From NCBI GenBank assembly GCA_022539475.1, contig VCMS01000050.1, forward strand, positions 1-64,000: DNA of 64,000 nucleotides. Reading direction: 5' to 3'. Source of the stretch: Gracilaria domingensis (Eukaryota > Rhodophyta > Florideophyceae > Gracilariales > Gracilariaceae). Both the position numbers and the translations under genes were made by a program. Each line of letters starts with the position of its first letter. Within the stretch, counting starts at the first letter, position 1. This document shows positions 41,271 through 53,300 of the stretch, piece by piece. Under the pieces are notes generated by a model. The model saw nothing but the letters and a program-made list of their open reading frames with translations, was not told where the DNA came from and made no database searches.

Positions 41271-42654
41271 GATTCTACAAGCAATCCCGCATGACGCGCA
41301 TTGCGTTTTCGGAGGTAAAGACCATCCCGCGGCTGGTGTCTCTCCAACCATTCTTAATCAATGGTGGTTGGATGGTCAGATTATTGCGCACAAGCTCGCG
41401 CTTTTTGTTCAATAGTGCCTGGAGCTCCATGACCGAAAGAAGATGACTCGGGTTTTCACGATTCTCTGTACGAGGAATATTCAGTAGTTTCCAGAAATCA
41501 AGTGGGCAGATACCGGCCTTCGCGAACGCAGACCGAACATTTGTAGGCGTGAAGGTAAGCTCTTATGCACGTCTCATTAATCGCAAATAGTCGAAGACAT
41601 CTAACGGCGTGCCTTTTTCATTACGGACGACAGATCCAGCGATGTGGTTGAGATGAATAATGAGAGGACGAAACAGCGTAACATCCAATGACTGGGTAGT
41701 TGCCGACGTGTCTGACGGAAGGCAGTGAGCGATCACGTTATTGCTCTTCAGGAGCTCTATTTTCTCGAGATTGAGGTGAGACCGGTAGCCGTCATAGATG
41801 AGCAAAACTTTTCGGCCGTTGTCGGTAAGATGTGCAATGTCGTTGACGAAGAACTCTGCCCATTTCAAGAAGTTATGCTTTTCAACCCAGCGATGTCTTT
41901 TCTAGACGTAAGGAGAGCACCAACCGGCAGACAGTCAGCAAGGGTCTCACTCGTCTGCATATTTTCTCTTAGTACTGTGCAGTACGGAACGTGAAATCCC
42001 TGGACGACGAACAAGGGTCGCTGACAAGACCGATCGGCACAAATCACTGGCATCATCGTGACACGGTGTAAGTTCCTGAAGAACACAGCTCTAGACTGAT
42101 TCAGAGAGCCGTTGCTTCTAGTTGCTCTGGGCATCCAGACCTTTGACCGGAACTTTCCTGTAATATCACGATTGGGGGTCTTACCACATTCGTCGAGGTT
42201 GAATATACGAGATTCGTCGATGTTGCTTTTGTGGATGATATCCTCTAGCGCAGCGATTTGACTCGTTAAATTCAGAACGTTTTTACTCGCCCATCGGTTA
42301 GCATCTTGCATGCTCGGAGACCCACAGTGGAGACCGTATGAAAAGCCCCATTTGAAATTTCTAAACCATATTCCCCCGTCTGCTGTCTCGGAATGACAGC
42401 GCTGCGCGACGCACTTCAAACATACGACGAATAGTAATTTCCGTGGCATCGGCGATATCTGCATTGTTCAACGGATAACCGCGAGATGCATGTTCATTGA
42501 TCAAATCCAACACTAATTTCTCTTCATCGAATGTAAGATTTGTGTTCTTGTGTGTTTGATTGTGTTCAGAACTGTTGAGGACGGTGTCGCGGTTTTTATA
42601 GCGGTATGAAAATGTAGAAGGTGGAACTCCTGCAGTTGGAGCAGACGCACGCAT
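41270..42654 (-). pseudogene. Second pogo/Tc5-like DDE transposase, broken
   Basis: From 42654 down: a helix-turn-helix start (LTFDEEKLVLDLINEHASRG, then PLNNADIADATEITI), then IFNLDECGKTP (first catalytic D, about 42.2 kb), FVVQGFHVPY, then VLLIYDGYRSHLNLEKIELL (second D, about 41.8 kb) and LPSDTSATTQSLDVTLFRPL (third acid region). After a stop at 41563 the same sense goes on with NVRSAFAKAGICPLDFWK, a usual end of this family. Frame changes near 42.4 and 41.87 kb break it. It differs clearly from the copy at 28.6-30.6 kb. Confidence 0.82.
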
Positions 42655-43400
42655 AGTTTGCCTGCCTGCGTACTGCTCGAATCCTCTAAGAAGTCAGCAG
42701 CGAGCTCTGGCTTTGATCCTGGTCAGGAGTGGCTTAGTGGACTCTGTGCTGATGAATTTATTGGAGTACAGAACCATTCTCTACAGATACGTTCGCGCTT
42801 TTATACTGTTTCAAGGATTTTATATTGGCAGGAGAGTTCGGCGTAAATCAAAGAGTTGAAGACGGGTCTTTGTTGGGTCTAGTTTGAAATTGTGCGCGGT
42901 TTTCTTTGAGATGAATGTCTCAAGGCGTTGTGGCCTTCTTGCGTTGTTTAGGCAACATTTCGACTCGAAAAGTGTCTGCGTCGACGAAAAGATGCGCTCT
43001 TCTTTACGTTACCAACAAGGTTCAAGCACAAGGGCTCTTGTGCAGTTTGCTTGCGCTAAGCAGACTGAAATATAAAGGAAGATGCGATTGAGATATGACA
43101 TCACAGTTTGTTCTGATATAAGTTTCTATGTAACTGCGCGGAAATTACATGGATGTGTCAGCTACAATCTCGCGTATAGTACACGATTGCTCTCCTGAAA
43201 CGGTTCGTCGACCAATGGATGATAGAACCGTTGCTCTCAAGATCTCAGACTGAATTTGGGCTGCGGGCGGCGGCGGTTTTCTTGACGAGGAAGTACCGAT
43301 TTCGGTTTGGCGGAAATTTTAGGAACAATTTTGCATTGTTCAACGTATTGGGTTCCTGTTCAAATACTGGGGATCGCACTATTAAGACTTCATTTAAACG
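42655..43400. other. No gene seen
   Basis: Short frames only. AT-rich to about 43390, then an abrupt change to a very GC-rich sequence. Confidence 0.35.
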
Positions 43401-45480
43401 CCGTTGACAGGTGCGGAGCTCACCCCCAACTTGCGCGGCACGCGCGCGGCGCGCGCAGCATCACGCCACGCGCACATGTCGCACATCCGCGTGCCCCCGC
43501 TGCTGCCCACCGGCGCCGTGGCGGCAGCGTGGCCCGCGAGCGCAGCGCCAGCAGAGGTCGTCGCAGCGCTTACCTGCGGCTATGAGCCGCAATTAGCGGC
43601 AGGCCCCGCATCGCAGCGCGCGGCGGCACAGCGCGCTGTGCCCGCAACTGCCGCAGCGGCTGGCGACGGGGCGCGCGCAGCGGCCGGCGCGGCAGCGCAG
43701 CTCGCGGAGGCAGCGCCAGCACCCGTCGTCGCAGCGCTTGCTGGCGTTCATGAAGCGAATGAAGCGGCCGGGCACGAAGCGCGGCGTCGATGCCCGCCGC
43801 CGCATGGTAAGCAAGGCGGCGTGAGATGGCCGCCGCCAGCAGCGGCGGCGCACGAATACCAGCCCCTGCGCGTAGTGAATGCACGAGCGGCCGCACGGGC
43901 CGTGCAGAGGGCAGCGTGCCATGCAGCGGCGCCTGTGGCACGACAGCCCGCGCACGCAGTGAGACGGTCGAGAGCGCAACGTGGCTGCAGCGGCGGCGCG
44001 CCAGTGGCGCCGGCGCGCGGTGGGTGGGCTTGCGCGTCGAAGATTTGCGAAGTTTGGGCTTGCGAGCAGCCGGCTTGTGCGGCGCGGGCTTCCGGGGACT
44101 GCGCTTTAGCACCTTGTTGTGCGCGCAGGTGCGGACGACGGAGCGCGTGTTGATGTTGCTGGCGTTGCGACGGGCAGAACAGAGACGGTGCTGAAGGTGG
44201 TCCGTCGCGCGCACAAGGCGCAAGCACAGCACGCGGCACCGAGCGCGCGTGAGCTGGCTGCGTGAACGAAGTGATGCGAAGCGCGGCTCGATGCTTTGAA
44301 GGAGCCCAAGTGCCGTGCAAGCGGCGAAAGCGCTCCCAACCCACGCACACCACGCCAGGCCGAGGCGCGCAGCATGGAGCCGCTGTCGGAGAAGACCGAC
44401 GATGCACCGCCCGATATCGATCTGTACGACGAGCTGTCACTGAACGAGCTCTTCACGCTTGACATCCCCCCGCTGCCCGAGCCGTCACCGCAGCCGTACG
44501 AGGTCACCGAGAAGCAGCTGCGCCCCGCGCTGGTCGGCGGTTGCAAGTGCATGCCGCGTGCCTGTCATGCAAGGCCCCACGCTCACGCTCGCACGCGCGG
44601 TGCGCGGAGCGCTGCAGATGGGGCTGGTCATTCCGCGCGTGTTTGGGCGGTGCGTCAACGAAAAGCAGCGCGTGCAAACGGTGGAGCCGGCGCCAGCGAC
44701 GGTGGTGGAGACGACGAAGAAGTATGGTGCGCTGCAATGGGCGCAGGTGCACCCGTTTAAGGCGGGGGCGATGGTGTCGCTCTGTCGAGTGATGATCCGG
44801 CACTCTGTTGCTGTGCTGGAGTCGGACGGCGCCGCCGCCAAGAGGGGCGTAGCCAGGGGACGTGTGGTGACTGAGGGGCAGCAGCGTGTAGGCGCGGGAA
44901 TTGATGTCCATGTCGGTGGCCGTGGCGAGGGTTTACGGACCGTGTGCAGACGACGCTGGTTGTATCGACGGAATCGGAGCACTCGCTGTCAGACGCGTTT
45001 GGAGAGAGTGTGTCAGCCGGAAATGCAGCGCTGGTGGTGGATATCGACAACCTGCACGGGCAGGAGGTGGATCCAGACTCGATGAAGGCTAATTTCAAGA
45101 TGATGCAGCAGATGGAGGGCGCCTCGGGCGTGGAAGAGATGGGGCTGGACGACCTCAACTCGGTGTTCGGGACGATCCCTCTCAGATTTGGAGAGGCAGT
45201 GGCGCTGGTAGAGATTATGAAATACATCGAGGAGGACGCGGAGTAGGTCAAGTTTGGCCGGATCGTATTCGACAGGGCGTTGACGCGACACAAGTAGCAG
45301 CTGCTGGAGCTGCCGGACTATCTGAACGGCTTTTTCGGCAAGATGATCTCTATGAAGAGCAAGCTGGGAAACGTGATGCAGCAGTTTATTTGCATGTTTG
45401 AAGGCGACGTCGGAGTGGACAGCTCACTGGAGGACATGAAGCCTGGCCGAAGCGCCTGCCACCTGCACTAATGCGCTCTC
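43400..45480 (+). pseudogene. GC-rich block with broken, unrecognised coding
   Basis: Composition jumps from AT-rich to very GC-rich at about 43400 and back at about 45300-45480. 43.4-44.25 kb is Ala/Arg/Pro-rich in all frames, so coding cannot be judged. From an ATG at 44374 a good frame reads MEPLSEKTDDAPPDIDLYDE and LSLNELFTLDIPPLPEPSPQ, then changes frame near 44.55 kb to MQGPTLTLARAVRGALQMGL, then again to TESEHSLSDAFGESV and MGLDDLNSVFGTIPLRFGEA. TAG stops lie at 45244 and near 45296, with coding-like sequence after them (LPDYLNGFFGKMISMKSKL). No known family. GC-rich third positions differ from the other genes in the window. Confidence 0.4.
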
Positions 45481-45711
45481 CAAGTGTATCGTTCGCAACG
45501 CAAGTGACAGCACTGCGCCTACCGCCAACGACGTCGTATCGCTGCAGCGTTGTAATAGTGCATCATGGCATTGCCGCCTGCTCATTTTGCACAAAAAGCT
45601 ATCATCAGCAGAACACACGGTAACAGTCGCTTTTCAGCGCCTAGCAGTAAGGATTATCGTGTCATCATCATCGGCCGACTCTTTATTTTCTGCTACAACA
45701 TGACTTCTCTG

Positions 45712-46997
45712 CTAATAGAACATTGGTAGCTTAAACCGATACTTCTCGGTTGACATAAATAAACTTATACACGTAAGTGAGTAATTATCATCGAAACCAA
45801 TAGAACAAGTTGTTGTTGAACCCAAGAGAGTGATGTCATCTAATTCAAACCCCGCAAACGCATTTGGCCGATCGAATGAGTAATCGTAACTGTTCTCCCA
45901 CCACGCGAGCCAGATATGAAGCCTTTGAAGAGATTCATGCTCGAATTCTACATCAGCTGAGGCATTCAGTTGCGCAACATCACTAGAGTTTATGCACAAG
46001 TTCTCAAATCTCATTGCTGTATTAACATTGATCAAAGATGCCTGTAGTTCAAACTTAAGCGGTCTCCATAGTATTCCCCAGCGGCTTTTCAAACGTCCGA
46101 AAGCTTGCTCAACATGTACCCGATGCGACGAGAAAAAAATTAAAGCCATCCTGGTACCGATGAGCCATAGATCTTGGAATCGGAGTCACAATAAATCTCG
46201 TGCATTTGTACGCCTCATCACCTGCAAACCAAAACCCTGTTGGTAATCCTTCTTCTTCCAGGAATCTGCCAAGATTAGAATGTGCGAACGCAACACCATC
46301 GATAATAGAGCCAACGCATACGGCTGAGGACGCAAAAAAGCGGTACTTTGCGTCCACCAAGGCTTGTTCTGGCACTCAGAAACCCCCTTTGCAACTGTAG
46401 AATTGCCGATTACTGAGCTCCTCCGAAGGCTTTTGCGAAACGATTAATGTCCCATCCAGTGCACCGACACAACCAGGGAGCAAGTTCAAATTTCGGCGGG
46501 AGACGGCGAAGTCAACCGCTCTTTGTTTATAAGCGGCAATATCAGTTTTTGGTGGAAGACCTTCGAACTCCAGATGCATGTCGCAAATGCTTAGAACCTC
46601 TCGAAATAAAGAGTGACATGTATATCTAACCAGTCCATAACACAACATAAGGTCCCAGTAGCTGGCTCCAGCCATAAATCTTAGAAAGATGCCGAGTTTA
46701 GTAGCCGCTTCGATTGCAGATCCATTTATGTGCGCTTGTAGTTCGGCAGCAGATTCTTCCTCATTGAACTGAGAAAGAAATGGCGCCAAAAAGTAAAGAA
46801 AACGTAAATCGCGACAGACGGTAGCAAGAGCGAGACCCCATGTCGCTCAGATTTTCGTTGACCTTTGCAAAACGTCTACGTTCCAGTCTCACAAGATTTA
46901 GAGGGCTTCCAGTAGATGTAAAAAGCACGAGTAGAGCGCCGGATATCGCAAGAAGGGGATTTGTTTGGGTTCGAGTTCGCTCTGGGACCCTTGGCAT
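45712..46997 (-). pseudogene. Third PIF/Harbinger transposase, broken
   Basis: From 46997 down: FAKVNENLSDMGSRSCYRLS at the start, KLGIFLRFMAGASYWDLM, then LPGCVGALDGTLIVSQKP (first D), a stop near 46376, GFWFAGDEAYKCTRFIVTPI (second D) and HVEQAFGRLKSRWGIL (E). Frame changes near 46.79 and 46.13 kb plus the stop break it. The catalytic triad itself is kept. Only distantly related to the pair at 15-18.6 kb. Confidence 0.85.
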
Positions 46998-47920
46998 GGC
47001 GTAAGCTAGAACCGTGCTCAGTAGACTACAAGAGGTTTGCTGCTTGCACTGACGAGGCTTTGAAAAACGATGCACAGTACCACTCTATGGCAGTGGTGCA
47101 CCGTTCTTCGAACGGTGCAGTGCACCATGCTCCTTGCGAGAAGGATTTTGATCACGCTGGCCACCGAGATTTTGTGAGAATCAGCGAGAATCTCGCTGGC
47201 CAGCGAGATGCTCAGTTTGCGACGACGAGCGTCGGATGTGTTTAAGATCTCTTGAAAGACCTCTGGGTCAAGCGTTACGCTCGTGCGGAGAGTATGACGC
47301 TTCAGCCGAAGCGCCTTGATGAGTAGAATACCAAACGTTTCGCAATTTGTTCTCTATTTTGCTGCCATACGGACACATCCCCATAAACCTATCGAACCAA
47401 GCGGAGACATCCCTTTAGAGCCCCCATTGAAAAAAACGAATGCCATTCATATCCATTCTTTATCTTCATTAATGCGTTCGTTTGAATGCTTTTTGACAGT
47501 CATTTAAATATGAATTCAATGATTTGGTGCAGAACTTTCAAATTAATAAACTTTAGCTCCACGTACCGACGTAGGTCAACAGAGAAGTTTCTTATAGATC
47601 TTTCTTCACTGTCGCCCCAACTGGCGATGTACTGATACGAATTGTCAGCAAATACTAGGCAAGTATCTAACATGTGTCTTCCAGATAATCATCAAAGTAC
47701 AAAAACCTAAACAAACCACATCCACTATGAGAACAAATACTTTCATAAGGCAAAACAGCGTCTACAACAATTTACTAACCTAAAAAATTACTTCTTCTTT
47801 GCCTTTCCACCCTATCGTCGTAAACGTTTCATTATATATGTCACTGGAACTGTACTGCAACATTGCAAAACTTTTAGTGATAAGACATGAAACTGTCTTA
47901 TTGTAACCTGTCGGGCAGTA
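46998..47920. other. Transposon-border stretch with palindromes
   Basis: No gene. A perfect 10-bp hairpin (TGCACCGTTC 47097-47106, GAACGGTGCA 47110-47119) is followed by GAGAATC/AGCGAGAATCTCGCTGG palindromic parts to about 47215. From 47440 to 47545 there are CATTCAAATG-like words. The region may hold the ends of the Harbinger and hAT elements. Confidence 0.4.
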
Positions 47921-48610
47921 ATGAGAATCGGGAAAATTAACAGCAACATATCAGATCACATCAACGCTGTTGATGGAATTGTATCCGAAAGATCAAAGAA
48001 GTTGCTGCAAAGAAAAATAATTTGCAAAAGCAAGGTCACAAAGGTCAGAAAACTATTCGCAAAGTGTGACCCAGGACGTTATCATGAACTTAATCTAGCA
48101 CGGCTCATTGTCAAAAAGTTACTTCCCTTTTCTATTGTAGAATGTGCAGAATTCAGAACATTTGTTACTATGCTGGATCAAAGGGACGAGTTCTGCGCGA
48201 AGATATCTACGCAACACATACACAAAGTTATCCTAGAGACGTACCTTGCAACTACGATTGACTTGAAGAAAATAGTTAATGACGCAGCAGTTGAAGGGCT
48301 ACTACCTATCCTTCATTTCAATATTGATCTGTGGATGTCCCGCACTTCCAATGATAAGTTTTTTGGCATTCGTGTTTTCTTTGTAGATAAAAAATGGAAT
48401 CTGCGCTCTTCGCTGCTGGCAATTAGACAATGTAGGCCAGAACCGAGCCTTATTGGTACCACAAGAATGTCTGGTACCCTCAAGTTCTGGTTTCAAAAAA
48501 TAATAATGGAATTTAATATTTCTATCGACGCCGTATGTAGCACTACATCCGACAGGGAATCTGATATAAAGCGTCTGTGCTACTCTCTTCTTCCGGGAGG
48601 CTGGAAATAG
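47921..48610 (+). pseudogene. hAT transposase, N-terminal part only
   Basis: 229 codons open, ending at a TAG at 48608. Typical hAT features: NLARLIVKKLLPFSIVECAE then FRTFV, the IDLWMSRTSNDKFFGIRVFF segment (corresponding to the TTDxWTS...Y catalytic start, D kept) and FVDKKWNLRSSLLAIR. The C-terminal half, with the second catalytic acids and the dimerisation region, is missing. The gene stops about 40 bp left of a copia-like LTR. No BED zinc finger is visible. Confidence 0.8.
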
Positions 48611-48931
48611 TGTGTTCCACACCTTTTGAGCTGTGCGCTTGTTGAAGCCTGTTAGGATTTCGTTAATTCTGGTCATGTTTTTATTTGAATTTGTTATATT
48701 GCTATGCTTCTATTTAGTTATTCAATGTTTTGATGCGTTCTTTGAATTTCCCGTGATCTAGCGATCCGATTTAATACCCTAATGATCCTCACAGTCTTTG
48801 TTTGACATTAGTTGTCATAATGTTACCAAGACATGTCACGTGTGATGTCTGCTTCGTCAGTTTACGTCATGATTGACTTCATAGTTTCGGTGCCTTGCTG
48901 GAACTTCTATAATTGGACCCGTTGCAGGAAG

Positions 48932-48949
48932 TTCTAGAAGCTTCTAGAA
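48932..48949 (+). promoter_or_regulatory. Perfect four-unit heat-shock element
   Basis: TTCTAGAAGCTTCTAGAA consists of four alternating TTC/GAA units with 2-bp spacing, the consensus for heat-shock factor trimers. It lies upstream of the TATA box of the copia-like LTR. A heat-inducible copia element is known from plants (ONSEN), so stress control of this element is plausible. Confidence 0.6.
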
Positions 48950-49068
48950 GACTCCACTGTCCATTTCTACGCACAGTTTCTACTAATTCCTACTCATAGA
49001 CACGTTAGTTTGATGGATATTCTAGAAATCTGCGTTAGCGACCTTATTTGCGAAGGTCCTATTCTCCA

Positions 49069-49074
49069 TATAAA
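49069..49074 (+). promoter_or_regulatory. TATA box of the copia-like LTR
   Basis: TATAAA within CATATAAACCC, about 120 bp downstream of the heat-shock element and about 95 bp before the LTR end. Spacing fits a retrotransposon promoter. Confidence 0.45.
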
Positions 49075-49195
49075 CCCTGGTGGACTGCCCGACTTCTCCT
49101 CGGCAGTCACCATCGTTCACGTTCTCAAACATCGACTCAAGTCCTCAACCACCGATCCAGTGTTCTAACATAATCTCTATCAGCTCGGAAAATAT

Positions 49196-51750
49196 TCACA
49201 GACCTTCGAGATATGACGAAGGAAGCACGCCATCGAATAAGATTAACGCGTAACTTATAGAAAAGCGTTTTTGCTCAGCAGCTTTCCAATCTTGAAACTT
49301 ACTTAGAGCTATTGGAGGTGGGGCCAACTGCCCCGAAACAATATACCTCCAGAGAAGAAGATCGCAGTCTAGTGCCTGTACCTGCTCACGAGACATATGA
49401 AAGTCGTCTTCAACATCCCCGAGCATGATTGAGAGTAGTTCTCTTTGGATATTGCAGAATAAGTGCATTATATCAAGCGGGAAAGAATGATATCGCTTCA
49501 CAACAGAAATGTCCAACAGGATAGAACTCTCGCAAATTACATATTGCTTCTGCAGCGCATTCTCCTGGTGCCCAGACAAACTATTGAAAGCTTCGAAGAC
49601 AGATATGCTTCCTTTGATGGTTCTGAATAGTAGTCTTCGTATGTCGTACTTGACTGGGAGTGAGCTGAAACCAACATCTCTTACAATCTTCGAGGGATAG
49701 TAGTAATGATTGGAGAACATACCATGTATGGGACAATCTCTACCTGGCGCGATCCTTTAAGCCCTGACACCTTGTATATAGCTGGCTGATCTCAACTAAA
49801 CGCGATAAGATGCACTCGAACTCGTCTCCTCATTCCGTCCTGGAAGCGAAATATTTTTCCCTTACCGGTAGATGTTGATACCAACTCACTAACGAACTGC
49901 CTCAAGAACGATTGGAAGTATTTCGGACCTGGTATGAAGGCAAGCGGAGTTACAATCTGAGGCATTTAGCAAATACTCGGAGAGAGATTGAAATTGATAC
50001 CCATCAAAGCCCAAACAGTGTTTCGTTTGTTCTTGAACGCCGCGAACCCATCTGTCGGTGCAGAAATAAACAAATCCCACTTAAGACCGTGCTCTTCGTA
50101 TATGTCAACCATCTCTTTGTATTCATCGCCATCAAAATAGTCGTGCATAATATTCCAATTGGTCTGTTGATCAGGAAGTGCTCTTCGATACATGTATAAC
50201 TGGTTGCAAATTGTGTCAGAGGAAAGTATAGTTTGCAGTTTCGGAAGTAGAGGAAGGTACGAGAATTTTGAAGACCATTTTGTGAAAAACAGAGGTTTTG
50301 GCTTGCCGCAGACACTACATTCATCGCCTGAGTTTTCCTCAGTATCTACATATGCAAACTGCTCGTACACATTGGAAAATATTGTATGCTTCGTTTTACG
50401 CCAGACATTTCCTAAATAGCTTTTCGAACCGTTTTCCACCAACATGCAAGGCATCTCAGCTGCCTCAGGGTTTCATCCATTACAACTTGCTTAAGAGAAA
50501 ACCTGTTGCAAAGTTTTGGTCCCCTTCCAGAGGTTAGCACACGATTAAAGGCATAGAAGATCTTCCGCTCCCCCTTGACGGGATGCAATATATTTCGTGA
50601 GGGTGTTCTAATCCTTCCCTGTAGACTGAAGCTTCTGTGGACCCTCGATGAGGACAGGCTCACCGATAAAACACGCAGCGCAAAATCGCGCAGTCAAATG
50701 CTGTTCTTGAACTGCAACTGATATAAAACAGGCATGTTCTGAAATGCAAAGAGCTCCTGTCGTTGGATACGATTGCCAGCCTGATGTTGCGAGGAAAGAC
50801 GAGTGAAACTAAACTCTTCGAAGAGTCGTTGCTGCGCTTTCTACTCCGCCGGCACTTGGGAGCTCTTGTGTTGGATGATACGCATCTAATTCGATGTAGG
50901 CACGCATGTGCTTAAGAATCTGAGATATATGAACAGTGAAAGCGTCCACTACACTTCTTATATTCTTATATTCAGAAAGTCGGCCACGAAATGTAAAGTA
51001 GTTAGTAATGGTATCTTGGGCGAGCCATCAACTATCCTTCAGCGGAACGTGCTCAAAACTTCCTTTTCGCGCTGTGCTGTAGAGTACGGGGTGAGAGAAA
51101 AAGGCTGAAGTTTACTTCCCAATTGTCTCGTCGCGGCGTATACTTGGAAGGTCACAGAAGTGTCGTCATCAAAGATTCGGAGGTACTGACGCATGATACG
51201 GAAAGCGTAGTAAATGTCTGGACACTCGGCGAAAAGAGAACTTTCTCGGACTGCTGCTTCAAAGAAATCACGTCTTTGGACATTTCCGTTGCCATAGAAT
51301 GTCTTGTGAAAATCCGAACACTCGACGAATTTCTCTTATATCGGCTTACCGCGTATGAAGAAATTCAACATGCATTCGGAGCTCGCAAACTAAGTCAGCG
51401 CTACCTTCATCGGTAGAATTGTGGTTCGGATGGAATAACTTTATGATATTCATCGAATTCCCTGTTGCTGGACACATACCCGGCGTTGCCGAGATTTTTG
51501 TTATGTTGGTATTTAGTCGCTTGAAACGGGTATATAACTTCGAATGCTTACGAAGATCGTTCAAGATCCCTCCTACAGTACTAGACATATCACTGACACA
51601 CAGAAACTCATTGACGTCTTGCAACAATAAATTCGCTACGTCAGTCTGGTCCTGTCTGGGAAGTATATGGTTATGTCTCCTTGCAAGTTCTTCTTCAGCT
51701 CTTACACAGGAGCTCGTATTATCTCTCACAACCCCAGTTACCCGCTTCAC
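49196..51750 (-). pseudogene. TNP2/CACTA-type (Transposase_21) remnants
   Basis: Two good minus-strand pieces. 50454-49966 contains HDYFDGDEYKEMVDIYEEHG, FISAPTDGFAAFKNKRNTVW and GINFNLSP, the core of the TNP2 transposase family of En/Spm-CACTA elements. 49720-49196 has SFPLDIMHLFCNIQRELLSI, corresponding to the P-x-D-x-M-H motif downstream in this family. A frame at 51750-51346 may be N-terminal. Several stops and frame changes separate them. No CACTA terminal sequence was found. Confidence 0.7.
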
Positions 51751-52049
51751 ATCTCCAAATTGTTGGAACAGTGATTCGACAACATTTTCGTACAGTGTTG
51801 AGTCACAGCTATCAGAATCTGCGTATATTGATCTGAAAAAATACGTAGTCTACGATCTCTGTACGCCAATAACTGTCAACAAGGCGTTGACAACGTTTTC
51901 AGAACCCGCAGCCGTCAAACCATCAATGATAAGCGTGCCATACGTTTGACGGAGCAAGGCTGTAATTGCAGATTTAACAATCTCCATATGTTTCTCATAG
52001 TAGCCTTTGATGTTCTCATACTACCAATCATCTACAGAAATAATATGGT

Positions 52050-52330
52050 AACAGTGCCAAACTGCTCACAACAGCAGTGCACAACAACGCACAACAGTGT
52101 ACAACAGTGCACAACAATTCCGTACACTACTGCACAGCAGTGCACAACAATGCACAACAATGCACACCAATGTAGTAGCTATGCACGTCCCTGACAGTGT
52201 ACCGACACATTTCGACAGCAGACCAAAAACACCACACATCAATGCAGTCAACAACATGGAAGTACACCATAGTAACACGACCATGCATACACACAAAGCA
52301 ACACCTCATAATCATGACCAGACGTGGTTA
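52050..52330 (+). repeat. TGCACAACA-type simple repeat
   Basis: From 52070 to 52180 the strand repeats short units GTGCACAACA / ATGCACAACA / GTACAACA about ten times. The + strand is very poor in G beyond these words. Strand-asymmetric simple sequence at the left of the stem-loop array; no coding. Confidence 0.7.
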
Positions 52331-53300
52331 TGGAACATCACACCACACTTCACGTGTTGCTTGCACTCTGTAATCCGTACACGACACCGTAATGTGTACG
52401 TGCCAGACACCCAAATCCCAGGTCATCAACAAGTACCTGTAAACCAGATGACGTCAGTCACTCAGCTGCAGCATGTTCCATTCATCCATTCACACACATG
52501 TGCATGTAGCACAACCCGAACATAATGTAAACTTCACAACACTGACAGTGCTGCAACCTGTACCATGTGTCCACATACATAGCCTTGCAACCTGTACTCC
52601 ATGACCACTGTACAACCTGTCATCGTTGTACCTTGTGGTCATCCCAGCTGAACGACAGCATTCCAATGTAGCCCTAAAGGTTCAACCCATACTGATTATA
52701 CCACACAGCAACATAGTATACCAAACAGAACAACATCAATCTCTGTTTCACATACCAAGGTACCATTCTTGACTCCACACATCTCAACTGCTTGATGTCA
52801 GTGGCTGCATGACTTCCAACACCCTCCCTCTGTTACTGACTTCAAGCCACCAGCGGTCCTGGCCAAGTACATGCTAAGTAACAGGTCGGGCAGTCAGGAA
52901 ACCAACGTTATTGCACTTAAACCTTACGATGGCCAACGGTGACAACCAAACATCAAGTGCAGTTAGCGTGTGTCCAAATCCACGGCTGTACGGATCTACG
53001 AGTCTACCAAGATCATAGTTCTGTTCTGTAAGATTCGGATGTTCTGGAAACACCCTCCTTTTGTCACATACTCTGAACTTCTTACTCATCCTTCGTATGA
53101 CAACGAATGCAACAGCTCCCGGTTCAAACAGATATCAACAACAGACAGTGAGAGCCTAAGTCTGAGGATGTCACTCTGACACCCTCCCTCTCTCACTGGC
53201 TTTGAACTTCTCTCGGAACCAAAATGCACCTCAGAGTCCTTCACAAAAGGGATCTAGACGTTCACAAGTGACCACATTCTAGACACCGATAACAGATGTT
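52331..53300. other. G-poor non-coding stretch
   Basis: Continues the A/C-rich + strand. The word CAACCTGT recurs (near 52552, 52589 and 52614), as do ACACCCTCC words. No coding frame with recognisable content. Confidence 0.4.

Larger units (their letters stand above)
48650..49170 (+). repeat. Copia-like LTR
   Basis: A 521-bp block starts TGTTAGG and ends TTCTAACA, the inverted TGTTAG/CTAACA ends typical of Ty1/copia LTRs. It carries a heat-shock element at 48932-48949 and a TATAAA box at 49069-49074, about 120 bp apart, as in a U3 promoter. The flanks (AAGCC left, TAATC right) do not match, so no target duplication remains. It may be a solo LTR from a rearranged element or one end of a lost element. 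No copia coding was found nearby. Confidence 0.65.

Noticed and set aside
15083-43016. Shared 14-mer TTTACGTTACCAAC at 15083 and 43003
   Set aside because: Several shared 14-mers are expected by chance in 64 kb on two strands, and the flanks do not align further.
43570-44232. Minus-strand Lys/Arg/Pro/Ala-rich frame resembling a histone H1 tail
   Set aside because: The stretch is so GC-rich that several frames stay open; repetitive Arg/Ala text is expected from composition alone.
46970-46995. GGGTTCGAGTTC resembles a Pol III B box
   Set aside because: The bases around it do not form a T-stem and no tRNA cloverleaf can be drawn.
47097-47119. Perfect 10-bp hairpin as a special regulatory site
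   Set aside because: About one such hairpin is expected by chance in a window of this size; kept only as a note on the border region.
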